Source: Gammaproteobacteria bacterium
GTDB taxonomy: Bacteria; Pseudomonadota; Gammaproteobacteria; Nevskiales; Nevskiaceae
Length of the DNA: 51,367 bases
Assembly: GCA_022599775.1 (NCBI GenBank)
Contig: JAHZLQ010000073.1
Location: 1 to 51,367, forward strand
Direction of reading: 5' to 3'
Part shown: positions 23,196 to 31,470 of the stretch, in pieces
Layout: each line of letters starts with the position of its first letter
Position numbering within the stretch: position 1 is the first letter of the stretch
Position numbers and translations under genes: made by a program
The notes under the pieces: model-generated
What the model was told of the DNA's origin: nothing
The model's database searches: none
What the model saw: the letters and a program-made list of their open reading frames with translations, nothing else

Positions 23196-25361
23196 ATGGG
23201 CACACGGAATGCACGGGCCAGCAATACGCTGGTGACATCTCATGCCAGCGAGGCGGTTGCGGACATTCTGCGGCGGCTCGGCAAGCGCCTGGTGGTGGGC
23301 ACGCCGCTGGGCATCGGCAAGCCGAATGCGCTGCTCAACGCCCTGTATCAACGGGCGGTGGAAGACCCGACGATCTCGCTGGACATCATCACCGCACTGT
23401 CGCTGAACCCGCCGCGTGGCGCGTCCGATCTGGAAGAGCGCGTGCTGCGGCCGATCCGCGAGCGCGTGTGGGGCGACTATCCGAGGCTGGACTATCTCGA
23501 TGCGCTGGAGGCGCAGTCTCTGCCGCCGAACGTTCGCGTCGTCGAGTTCTACGTCAAGAGCGGTGCGCGACTGCACAATCCGGTGGGGCAGCAGAACTAC
23601 ATCAGCAGCAACTACACCCATGTGGCGCGGGACATGCTGTCGCGCGGCGTGAACCTGCTGATGCAGGCGGTCTCGCTGCGCGAGGACGAAGGCCGGCGAC
23701 GCCTGAGCCTGTCCAGCAATCCGGACGTGACCCTGCAGATCGTGCCGATGCTCAAGGATGTCGAATGGCCTTGGCTGGCGGTGGCGCAGATCAATCGCGA
23801 GATGCCGTGGTTCGGCGGCGATGCCGAGGTGACGGAATCGGACTTCGATATCGTGCTCGACGCGCCCTCGCTCGATCATGCGCCGTTCGCGGTTCCGCAC
23901 GCACCGATCTCCGCGATCGACTACGCGATCGGTGTGCGTGCCTCGGCACTGGTGCGTGACGGCGGCACCTTGCAGGTCGGTATCGGCAACCTCGGCGACG
24001 CCGCCTGCCATGGCCTGCGCCTGCGCGAATCCGACAACGCGACCTATCGCAAGTTGCTGGCGGCGCTGCAACCGGGGCCGCTGGTCGAACCGGTGGGCGG
24101 CGTCGACCGCTTTGGCAAGGGTCTGTACGTCGCCAGTGAACTGATCTCCAATCCATTGTTCGCCCTGTTCGAGGACGGTATCGTGCGACGCCGCGTCTAC
24201 GAAGATGCGACGCTGCAACGGCTGGTCAACGACGGCGCCGATCCCGACCATCTACCGCCGGATCTCTACGACAGGCTGTGGGCCATGGGTGCGCTCGACA
24301 AGCGCCTGTCGTCGGCCTACATCGAATGGCTGCAGGACGTGGGCCTGGCCCGCACCGGGCTGGTCGGCAGCGGCCCGCAGCTGCGCCTGCCGGATGGTCA
24401 TGTGGTCGACAATGCGCTGGACGATCCCGAGGTGCGCGCCGCGCTCAACCGCAGCGCGATCGGCGAGGGGCTGCGTCACGGCGCCAGCATGCACGGCGCC
24501 TTCTTCATCGGCCCGGCCGATTTCTACCGAAGGCTGCAGATGCTGGACGAGCCCCGGCGCGCGCTGGTGGGCATGACCTCGGTGGCCGAGGTCAATCGTA
24601 TCTTCACGCACTACGAACTCGAACGCCTGCAACGCCAGGCCGCGCGCTTCATCAACATCGCGATGAAGGTCACTCTGCTGGGTGCGGCGGTATCCGATCA
24701 GCTCAAGGACGGGCAGGTCATTTCCGGCGTGGGCGGGCAGTACAACTTCGTGTCGATGGCGCATCAGCTCGAGGACGGTCGCTCGATCCTGTTGCTGCGT
24801 TCGACGCACGGCGAGGGCAAGACGGCCGAGTCCAACATCGTCTGGGAGTACGCGCACGCCACGATCCCGCGTCATCTGCGTGACATCGTCATCACCGAAT
24901 ACGGTGCCGCCGATCTGCGTGGCAAGACCGATCGCGAATGCATCGAAGCGCTGATCGCGATCGCCGACAGCCGTTTTCAGGACGAACTGGCCGATGCGGC
25001 CCGGGCGGCCGGCAAGCTGCCGCGCGACTATCGTGTTCCGGACAGCGCCCGCAACAACACACCCCAGGCGATCACCGCTGCCGTGCAGAGCTTCATTGAT
25101 GGCGGTGCGCTGCCGAAGCTGCCGTTCGGCAGCGACCTCAAGGATCGGGAGATCGATCTGATCGCGACGCTGGGTCGGCTCAAGTCGGCCGGCGCCAGCT
25201 GGGGCGGACGCCTGCGGCTGCTCGGTGCGCTGCTGGCACCGGCGCCGCCGGATCGCGAGGACCTGGTCTTCGCGCTGGATCATCTGGATATGACCCGACC
25301 GGCCGGGCTGCGCGAGCGCTTCATGGCGCGCCTGGTTCGCGCGGCCTACGCGATGCGATAG
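23196..25361 (+). CDS. Acetyl-CoA hydrolase/transferase family protein
   Basis: A 721-aa class I CoA-transferase family member. Recognisable are VVGTPLGIGKPNALLNALY near the N-terminus, the Gly-rich LQVGIGNLGDA motif, GVGGQYNFVSMA, and ESNIVWEYAHATIPRHLRDIVITEYGAADLRGKT, where the family carries its conserved TEYGxADLRGK block. Members hydrolyse acetyl-CoA or transfer CoA to succinate or other acids. This protein is longer than the ~500-aa classical enzymes and belongs to the long form with an inserted middle region. Start ATG 23196 has GGGGCGAG upstream; the frame open to 22893 overlaps the divergent toxin gene and is not coding. Confidence 0.85.
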   Translation: MGTRNARASNTLVTSHASEAVADILRRLGKRLVVGTPLGIGKPNALLNALYQRAVEDPTISLDIITALSLNPPRGASDLEERVLRPIRERVWGDYPRLDYLDALEAQSLPPNVRVVEFYVKSGARLHNPVGQQNYISSNYTHVARDMLSRGVNLLMQAVSLREDEGRRRLSLSSNPDVTLQIVPMLKDVEWPWLAVAQINREMPWFGGDAEVTESDFDIVLDAPSLDHAPFAVPHAPISAIDYAIGVRASALVRDGGTLQVGIGNLGDAACHGLRLRESDNATYRKLLAALQPGPLVEPVGGVDRFGKGLYVASELISNPLFALFEDGIVRRRVYEDATLQRLVNDGADPDHLPPDLYDRLWAMGALDKRLSSAYIEWLQDVGLARTGLVGSGPQLRLPDGHVVDNALDDPEVRAALNRSAIGEGLRHGASMHGAFFIGPADFYRRLQMLDEPRRALVGMTSVAEVNRIFTHYELERLQRQAARFINIAMKVTLLGAAVSDQLKDGQVISGVGGQYNFVSMAHQLEDGRSILLLRSTHGEGKTAESNIVWEYAHATIPRHLRDIVITEYGAADLRGKTDRECIEALIAIADSRFQDELADAARAAGKLPRDYRVPDSARNNTPQAITAAVQSFIDGGALPKLPFGSDLKDREIDLIATLGRLKSAGASWGGRLRLLGALLAPAPPDREDLVFALDHLDMTRPAGLRERFMARLVRAAYAMR

Positions 25362-25505
25362 CGTCCGGCCCCTGATCGTCGACCGACCGATTCATCAGGC
25401 CGATCGGTTTGATCGAAAGCTTCGGCTGGTCTCCCTGGCAGCGCGAATCTATAGTGACGGCGCCCCCAAGAACCGGAAGCGCGTTGTCTGCGCTGCGTAT
25501 CCCCG

Positions 25506-26051
25506 ATGAACGCCGAGCCCCGCTACACTCGCACCGCGATCGCCCTGCACTGGCTGCTGGCGGTGCTGATTTTCGGCGGCTTCGGGCTCGGCCTGTACAT
25601 GCACGATCTGCCGTTTTCGCCGCAGAAGCTCAAGCTCTACAGCTGGCACAAATGGATCGGTGTGTCGGTGTTCCTGCTGGTGCTGATCCGCGGCATCTGG
25701 CGCATCACGCACCGCCCGCCGCCCTTGCCGCCCGGCATGCCGGTCTGGCAGCGCTTCGCGGCCCACATCAGCCACGGCGGCCTGTACCTGCTGATGTTCG
25801 TGATTCCGCTCAGCGGCTGGTTGATGAGTTCGGCCAGCGGTTTCAAGGTGGTGTATTTCGGTGTCATTCCGTTGCCGGATCTGCTCGACAAGAACAAGGC
25901 CGTCGCCGAGGTTCTGGTCGAAGTGCATGAAATTCTGGCGTTCACGCTGGTGGCGCTGGTGGTGGTTCATGCGGCTGCTGCGATCAAGCATCAATTCATC
26001 GACCATGACGGCACCCTGATGCGGATGTTCCGCGTCGGGCGCGGTGGCTAA
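25506..26051 (+). CDS. Cytochrome b561 family membrane protein
   Basis: A 181-aa four-helix inner-membrane cytochrome (helices about 12-32, 45-65, 87-107 and 143-163). Histidines suited to bind two b hemes are seen in ALHWLLA, YSWHKWIG, AAHISHGGLY and VEVHEI/VVHAAAA. Proteins of this type pass electrons between quinols and periplasmic acceptors or superoxide. It is followed 21 bases later by two YceI genes, a frequent and conserved partnership suggesting isoprenoid or quinone handling. Start ATG 25506; a TATAGT at 25450-25455 could be its -10 box. Confidence 0.92.
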   Translation: MNAEPRYTRTAIALHWLLAVLIFGGFGLGLYMHDLPFSPQKLKLYSWHKWIGVSVFLLVLIRGIWRITHRPPPLPPGMPVWQRFAAHISHGGLYLLMFVIPLSGWLMSSASGFKVVYFGVIPLPDLLDKNKAVAEVLVEVHEILAFTLVALVVVHAAAAIKHQFIDHDGTLMRMFRVGRGG

Positions 26052-26072
26052 AAGCACACGAGGAGTCCTGCG

Positions 26073-26648
26073 ATGCGTTACTACCCGGCTTCGATGCTGT
26101 ACGGCCTGCGCCTGCTGGTGTTGAGCACCGCCGGCATGATCACCCTGGGCTACGCGGCCGGGCTGTGGACCGTGAGCGCGGACGACAGCGAGATCAGTGC
26201 GCGCTTCAAGCAGATGGGCGTTCCGGTCAGCGCCCGCTTCGATCGTTTCGAAGGCCACATCCAGTTCGATCCGGCCGCGCCGCAGAATTCGAGCGCACGG
26301 ATCACCGTGGATACGGCGAGCTTCGACATCGGTGATGAGGACTACAACGCCGAGGTGCGCAAGCCTGAATGGCTGGCGACGGAGCAGTATCCACAGGCCA
26401 GTTTCGTCTCGACCTCGGTGAGTGCCGACGCCCAAGGCGGCTTCATCGCGCATGGCGACTTCACGCTCAAGGGCCGCACCGAAGCCCGCGACATTCGTTT
26501 CAGCACCGAGGCCGATGGTGACGCACAGGTATTCGAAGGCGCCTTGACGCTGTCGCGCAAGGCCTATTCCATCGGTGACCCCGACTGGAACGAAGTGCTT
26601 GAAGACGAGGTCGTCATCAATTTCCGCGTCGTGGCCACTGCCGACTGA
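26073..26648 (+). CDS. YceI family protein, first copy
   Basis: A 191-aa exported lipocalin-like protein. A hydrophobic start (LRLLVLSTAGMITLGYAAG) is followed by the YceI barrel: repeats of SARFKQMGVPVSARFDRFEGHI, SARITVDTASFDIGDEDYNAEVR, EWLATEQYPQASFVS and GDFTLKGRTEARDI. YceI proteins hold a long isoprenoid such as a polyprenol or quinone in the barrel. GAGGAG upstream of ATG 26073 gives a good ribosome-binding site. It appears to be co-transcribed with the b561 gene and the second YceI. Confidence 0.92.
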   Translation: MRYYPASMLYGLRLLVLSTAGMITLGYAAGLWTVSADDSEISARFKQMGVPVSARFDRFEGHIQFDPAAPQNSSARITVDTASFDIGDEDYNAEVRKPEWLATEQYPQASFVSTSVSADAQGGFIAHGDFTLKGRTEARDIRFSTEADGDAQVFEGALTLSRKAYSIGDPDWNEVLEDEVVINFRVVATAD

Positions 26649-26703
26649 GGCATACCACGCTGCTTTCACCCCCGGTCAAAATCGTCCCATCGAGGAGTTC
26701 AAC

Positions 26704-27276
26704 ATGTTTCGTGCCTTCACCTTCGGCCTCAGCGCCGTGCTGCTTGCCACCGCCGGTCTCGCCCAGGCCGCCCCGACCGAATATGTGATCGAGTCGAATC
26801 ACACCTATCCCAGCTTCACCGCGCCGCACATGGGCATTTCGTTCTGGCGTGGCAAGTTCAACAAGACCAGCGGCAGCGTGATGCTCGACACCGCGGCCGC
26901 CACGGGCAGCGTCGACATTACGATCGACGCCTCGACCGTCGATTTCGGTCACGAGAAGATGAACGAGCATGCGCGCGGCGAGGATTTCTTCAATGTTGCC
27001 GAATACCCGACGATTACCTATAGCGGCGAGATCAGTTTCGACGGTGCGACGCCGGTGGCTGTCGACGGTGAACTGACGATGCTCGGCGTGAGCAAACCGG
27101 TGCCGTTGAAGATCAATTCCTTCAAGTGCATCGAGCATCCGATGCTCAAGGTGGAGGTCTGCGGTGCGGACGCCACGGCGAGCTTCGACCGCACCGACTT
27201 CGGCATGGACTACGGCGCGTCCTCGGGTACCGGTGTGGAATTGCAGATTCAGGTCGAGGCGCTGAAGAAGCCGTAA
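26704..27276 (+). CDS. YceI family protein, second copy
   Basis: A 190-aa periplasmic protein with a clear cleavable signal peptide (AFTFGLSAVLLATAGLAQAA). The barrel is more canonical than in the first copy: YVIESNHTYPSFTAPHMGIS, WRGKFNKTSGSVMLD, DASTVDFGHEKMNEHARGEDFFNVAEYPTI and GELTMLGVSKPVPLKI, followed by a CIEHP...VEVCGADA pair of cysteines. Start ATG 26704 with GAGGAG upstream; the frame open from 26575 runs through the previous gene. The two YceI copies differ strongly, which suggests old duplication and different ligands. Confidence 0.93.
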   Translation: MFRAFTFGLSAVLLATAGLAQAAPTEYVIESNHTYPSFTAPHMGISFWRGKFNKTSGSVMLDTAAATGSVDITIDASTVDFGHEKMNEHARGEDFFNVAEYPTITYSGEISFDGATPVAVDGELTMLGVSKPVPLKINSFKCIEHPMLKVEVCGADATASFDRTDFGMDYGASSGTGVELQIQVEALKKP

Positions 27277-27299
27277 ACGGCCGCATCCACGCCGTCACC

Positions 27300-27331
27300 C
27301 AGCCCCTCCGCCGCATGCGGCGGAGGGGCTG
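27300..27331. terminator. Bidirectional terminator between convergent genes (perfect 32-bp palindrome)
   Basis: CAGCCCCTCCGCCGCA and its exact inverted copy meet without a loop, forming a 32-base perfect palindrome between the second YceI gene and the convergent esterase. TTT follows on the plus strand. In RNA it would make a very stable hairpin in either direction. Confidence 0.6.
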
Positions 27332-27338
27332 TTTGCGT

Positions 27339-28508
27339 TCAGTGCTTCGGATGATCCCGCAGGAAGGCATACATCGAGTCGGTATAGCCGATCGGCCAGC
27401 GCAGGTGGTTGGCGAGCCCCACCGTGTAACCCGGCAGATTGCCGAGATAACCCGGAATCTCGCTGAGACTGGCGTAGTCCGCCAACGGATCGGTGCCGCA
27501 GGCGTCGACGCAGGCATCCACCGGATTGAGCGCCGTATTGATGATCTGATTCGTGAAGTCGGCTACGCCGGTGCCGAGCACGGTCTGCTTGAGATAGAGC
27601 CCGTTCGGGCACAGGCCGGCCAGATCGCAGTCGTTGTGGATGTGGAAGATCGGCAGGCCGGCGTTGAATACCTGAAGCTCGGTGTCGTCCTTGGGCGCAT
27701 CCGGTACCGGAAGCTGCACGCAGGGATCATTGAACGCTTCAAACGGATCCGGCGAGGAATACACGGCGGCGGCCGCGATCTCGGGTCGGTTGAGGGCGTA
27801 GAGCACGGCCATCGCCGAGCCGTTGGACCAGCCCATGAGGTAGATGCGGTCGGTATCGACCTTGCCGCTGGCAAGAGCCGCGTCGAGAAAGTGATCGATG
27901 GCGGCGACATCGACATTGACCGGCCAGGCTTCGCCGTTGACGCTGCGGCTGGCTCGATCCGGTAGCAGCTGCCGGTACCAGTTGTCCCAGCCCGGTGTGA
28001 GGCCATCATCCGGGAACGGGTAATAGCGCTCGGTAACGCGACCGTAGGGCGCCAGCATGATGAAACCCGGGCGTTCCGGGTCACCGCTGAGATCGGCGGT
28101 TTCGAGCCCGCCGCGCACGTTGTTGAACGCCAGCGAAATGTCGGGACCGAATATCGAAGGGTGCAGGTAGACCACCAGTGGCAACGGGGCATCGGTGGAG
28201 GCCTGCGCGGGTTCGTAGAGACAGGCAGTGCGGATCGTTCCCTCGGCGTCCGTCCAGTCCGCCATGCGCTCGCCACCGGTGATGCAGGTAGGCTGGAACA
28301 AGGCGTTGGTCGCCTGCAAAGGCCGTGGCGGTGCGCCGAACGGGGTACAGGCCTCGCGGGTCACGGTGATTTCGGTCTTGAGCGCGTCGAGATCGACGCC
28401 TTCGTCGTCCGAGCCTCCTCCGCCACCACTGCAGGCACTGAGCAGCACGCCCATCGAAAAGCTTGAAACGATGGCCACGCTGGCGCGGCCGGCAACTGTC
28501 CTTGTCAT
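27339..28508 (-). CDS. Secreted lipoprotein esterase, PHB-depolymerase/feruloyl-esterase-like
   Basis: A 389-aa lipoprotein: signal ending in GVLLSAC with lipidated Cys 26, then a Gly-rich linker GGGGGSDDEG. The alpha/beta hydrolase core shows LVVYLHPSIFGP, the nucleophile elbow GWSNGS, FHIHNDCD as probable Asp region and GLANHLRWP as probable His. Several Cys pairs suggest disulfides, as expected outside the cytoplasm. Homologous enzymes cleave polyhydroxyalkanoate or aromatic ester bonds; the actual substrate is unknown. Start ATG 28506-28508 with GGAGGAG 4 bases upstream. The next gene on the same strand, a beta-helix cytochrome, ends 55 bases upstream of this start. Confidence 0.85.
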   Translation of the reverse strand: MTRTVAGRASVAIVSSFSMGVLLSACSGGGGGSDDEGVDLDALKTEITVTREACTPFGAPPRPLQATNALFQPTCITGGERMADWTDAEGTIRTACLYEPAQASTDAPLPLVVYLHPSIFGPDISLAFNNVRGGLETADLSGDPERPGFIMLAPYGRVTERYYPFPDDGLTPGWDNWYRQLLPDRASRSVNGEAWPVNVDVAAIDHFLDAALASGKVDTDRIYLMGWSNGSAMAVLYALNRPEIAAAAVYSSPDPFEAFNDPCVQLPVPDAPKDDTELQVFNAGLPIFHIHNDCDLAGLCPNGLYLKQTVLGTGVADFTNQIINTALNPVDACVDACGTDPLADYASLSEIPGYLGNLPGYTVGLANHLRWPIGYTDSMYAFLRDHPKH

Positions 28509-28563
28509 AGTCTCCTCCGGTACAGGATCTTCGCCCTGTACCGGAGGAGTCTACGCCCCAAAC

Positions 28564-31326
28564 TCAGAAGCCCGAAAGCGGTCCTGTGCAGACGTCCGCG
28601 TCTTCGGTGTCGTCGGTCGGAAGTACCGTGTCGATCCACTGCTGGATCAGGGCCACGGCCTCGCCGTGCGGTACGGTGCGCGCGATCGGCGGCATGCGCA
28701 CGCCGGCTTCGGTCGAGCCGACACGGAACGGCAGGATCGAGTCGTTCGCCGATTCGGGCACGATGTCGTAGAGCCGCCCGCCGGAACCCTTGCCGGCCGC
28801 GACCGGCTTCTTGCAGATGCCGTAGCGGTTGTCGACGGTGCGGAAGCTGTCGAGGTACAGGCCCGAATTGCTGGCGCCGCCGTGCGAGTTGTGACAGTGC
28901 GCGCAATTGGTTTCAAGGTAGGCACGCACGCGCAGGTGGATGTCGGCCTCGCTGTCCGGCAGCTCGCCGGTGTCGCCCGGCACGTTCCAGCGCGGCAGGC
29001 GTTCCACGTCGTCGAGATTGGCCGGCAGGCCTTCGAGCAGGCCGTGCATCTGCCAGTAGACCAGCTGGTTCATCACGCCTTCGTCGCCGTAATCCATGTC
29101 GCGGTTCATCAGGCGCGGCTTGGGACCGATCGGCGCGGAGCCGGGTTCGCGATCATCACCGCCGTGGCAGGAGATGCAGTTCATCGCGGCCGGAATGCCG
29201 TAGCGCTCGACCTGGCCTTCGTAGTGGGCGTCCACGTCGGGGTCCGGATCGTCGAAGTTGTAGTGCACGTTGGCGGAGCCGCCTTCGACCGTGAGCTTGG
29301 CCACGCGCTTGCCGCCTTCGTCCTGCCAGATATAGGGCAGGCCGATCCAGCTGATGCCGGTTTCGGTTTCGCGCTTGATCAGCAGGCGGGTTTCGATGAT
29401 GTGCTCGTCGGCGCCGTCCAGGAACGAGAAGGTCTTGGCGATGATCGTGCCGACCGGGAAGTCCAGCGTGGCGGTGATGCCGTCATGATGGTCCTGGTAT
29501 TTCGCCGCCTTGCCGGGCGGCAGGAACACGAAACGGTGCTTGTTCGCGTAGTCCGAGAACAGCGGCGTGGTCAGATCGTAGAGGACACCGCCATTGGCGC
29601 CGCTGCGCGGGTCTTCGTCGTCCGCGAACAGGCCGTACTGCGCCAGGTCCGGGCAGTTGTACTCGGCCGCGGCCGCGAAGTTCGGCTCACCGGACGGGCC
29701 GCCGTTGCAGGCCTTGCTGACTTCCGAATCGCTGGGTCGCGCGCTGTCCGAATCGGCGCTGGGCACGAACGGCAGCCCCAGATCGGGATCGGCGCGCTTG
29801 GGCAGTTGGCAGCGATGCGGTTCCAGGCTGGTGGTCGCCGGCTTGAGCAGGTCGATCACCAGCTGGGCGGTGGCCGACGAGGTGAGATTGGCGTTGAGGA
29901 AGTCGGTGGTGGTGAGATTGCCGAGCGGCTGGGTATTTTCGAAGATGTTGTCGTCCTCGATGCACAGGCCGTTTTCCGGCAGCTTCGGCTCATCCTCGCC
30001 CTCGGCGAACTTCCATTCGGTCCACTTGCATTCCGGTTCGGGATCGGAACCCATGAAATTCGGTCGACCGCGTTCGTCCACGCGCGGTTCGGGGCGTGTT
30101 TCATTCGGGTTCGGTTCGGTCAGCGGGATGCCGTCGGCGTCCACCGGAATCTGGGTGCAGCCATTGGGCGCATCGACCGCGCCATCCCAGGTGATGTGGG
30201 CCGAGCGGCCCAGGTTCTTGAGCTTGAGCAGCAGCGGCAGCAGCGAGGATGCGCCGCGATCGGCGCTCGGCAGCTGGATATTGGTGCCGTTGTCGCGGAA
30301 GCTGTTGCCATGAATGTGGATGCCTTCCGGGAAGAAGTCGTACTTCTGGTCGGGCTGGTTCGGGTCGGCCAGCGCATAGTTGACGATGGCGATGCCCAGC
30401 GTGTCGTGGTCGTTGACCTCGTTGCCATAGACCTCGAGCTGATCGGTGGCCAGCAACAGCATGCCGGTGCCGCGCGGCACGATGCCCACGATGTTGCCGA
30501 TCGGCGCGAAGTTGTCGGTATTGTTGTTGTACGACTGGTTGTTGCGAATGATGTTCTTGGCGCTGTACTGCGCCAGGTTCGGCAGGTCGAACACCAGGAA
30601 GCCGCCGGTATTGTTGGTGGCGATGTTGTCCTCGAACACGGCGCGATAGGTGTTCTCGAACTCGAAGCCGGCCACGTTGTACTCGGCACGCGTGCGCCGC
30701 ACGATCACGTCGCTGGTCTGGCCCACGTAGATGCCGGCGTCCGAAGCGCCGTAGGACTCGGAGTCCTCGATCAGCACGTAGCGTGATTCCACCGGATACA
30801 GACCGTAGGCACCATGATGGGCACAGGAGTCGTCGGCCTCGGGATCGGTGTCGCAGGTGTCGTAGCCGCTCCACAGCGCACGAATCTGGCGGAAGGTGAC
30901 GTACTCGGAGCGGAACACGCGGATCGCATTGCCGGGGGTGTCGCGCACGGTGAAGCCCAGCAGGGTGATGCCGTCGCTGTGCGAAATGTTCAAGCCTTCC
31001 GCGCTGTCGCTTTCGGTGAAGTCCAGGATGGTCTTGTCCATGCCCTGGCCCTTGATCGTGATGCCGCGCTTGCCGTGCAGGATCAGGCCGGTGGAAATGC
31101 TGAACTCGCCTTCGCAGAACTCGATGGTGTCGCCTTCGCGTGCATCGAAGAAGGCGATCAGGGCCTGATCGCGGACTTCCTCATTGGTACCGCAGACCTC
31201 GAAGGTCTTGAAGCCGGTACCCGATCCGCTGCCGCCACCGTCGCCGCTGGGGGCCGGGCTGCTGCCGCAGCCGCCGAGAGCCGCCAGGCCCAGCGTCAGT
31301 ACCACCCGTGTCCACGTGCCGTTCAT
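28564..31326 (-). CDS. Parallel beta-helix lipoprotein fused to an SO2930-type diheme cytochrome domain
   Basis: A 920-aa lipoprotein (start ATG 31324-31326; lipobox LAALGGC; Gly-Ser linker). Residues ~40-400 form a right-handed parallel beta-helix with repeated IxVxxN-type rungs such as GITIKGQGMDKTILDFTES and NIIRNNQSYNNNTDNF. A central Cys-rich stretch follows. The C-terminal ~330 residues resemble the HNE_0200/SO2930 cytochrome family, with two heme motifs CISCH and CAHCH and a late MPPIA that may ligate iron. In other bacteria the two parts are commonly neighbouring genes; here they are one chain. The role of the family is unknown. It is divergent from the acylase gene. Confidence 0.85.
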   Translation of the reverse strand: MNGTWTRVVLTLGLAALGGCGSSPAPSGDGGGSGSGTGFKTFEVCGTNEEVRDQALIAFFDAREGDTIEFCEGEFSISTGLILHGKRGITIKGQGMDKTILDFTESDSAEGLNISHSDGITLLGFTVRDTPGNAIRVFRSEYVTFRQIRALWSGYDTCDTDPEADDSCAHHGAYGLYPVESRYVLIEDSESYGASDAGIYVGQTSDVIVRRTRAEYNVAGFEFENTYRAVFEDNIATNNTGGFLVFDLPNLAQYSAKNIIRNNQSYNNNTDNFAPIGNIVGIVPRGTGMLLLATDQLEVYGNEVNDHDTLGIAIVNYALADPNQPDQKYDFFPEGIHIHGNSFRDNGTNIQLPSADRGASSLLPLLLKLKNLGRSAHITWDGAVDAPNGCTQIPVDADGIPLTEPNPNETRPEPRVDERGRPNFMGSDPEPECKWTEWKFAEGEDEPKLPENGLCIEDDNIFENTQPLGNLTTTDFLNANLTSSATAQLVIDLLKPATTSLEPHRCQLPKRADPDLGLPFVPSADSDSARPSDSEVSKACNGGPSGEPNFAAAAEYNCPDLAQYGLFADDEDPRSGANGGVLYDLTTPLFSDYANKHRFVFLPPGKAAKYQDHHDGITATLDFPVGTIIAKTFSFLDGADEHIIETRLLIKRETETGISWIGLPYIWQDEGGKRVAKLTVEGGSANVHYNFDDPDPDVDAHYEGQVERYGIPAAMNCISCHGGDDREPGSAPIGPKPRLMNRDMDYGDEGVMNQLVYWQMHGLLEGLPANLDDVERLPRWNVPGDTGELPDSEADIHLRVRAYLETNCAHCHNSHGGASNSGLYLDSFRTVDNRYGICKKPVAAGKGSGGRLYDIVPESANDSILPFRVGSTEAGVRMPPIARTVPHGEAVALIQQWIDTVLPTDDTEDADVCTGPLSGF

Positions 31327-31470
31327 CTGTATACCCGTCCCTGCTCTCGTGCGCCCGTTCTGAAACGACGAGCGCCATTGGTTTTTCTGTCTGACCGCGC
31401 GTGCTAACGTCCCGGCACGCACGTCAGATGCGCCTGTTTACGAGCAGGACGATAAATCAAGGAGGAGATC

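Noticed and set aside
28228-30786. An 852-codon open frame on the plus strand
   Set aside because: Antisense to the beta-helix/cytochrome gene, which carries heme motifs and a lipobox. No motif in the plus frame.
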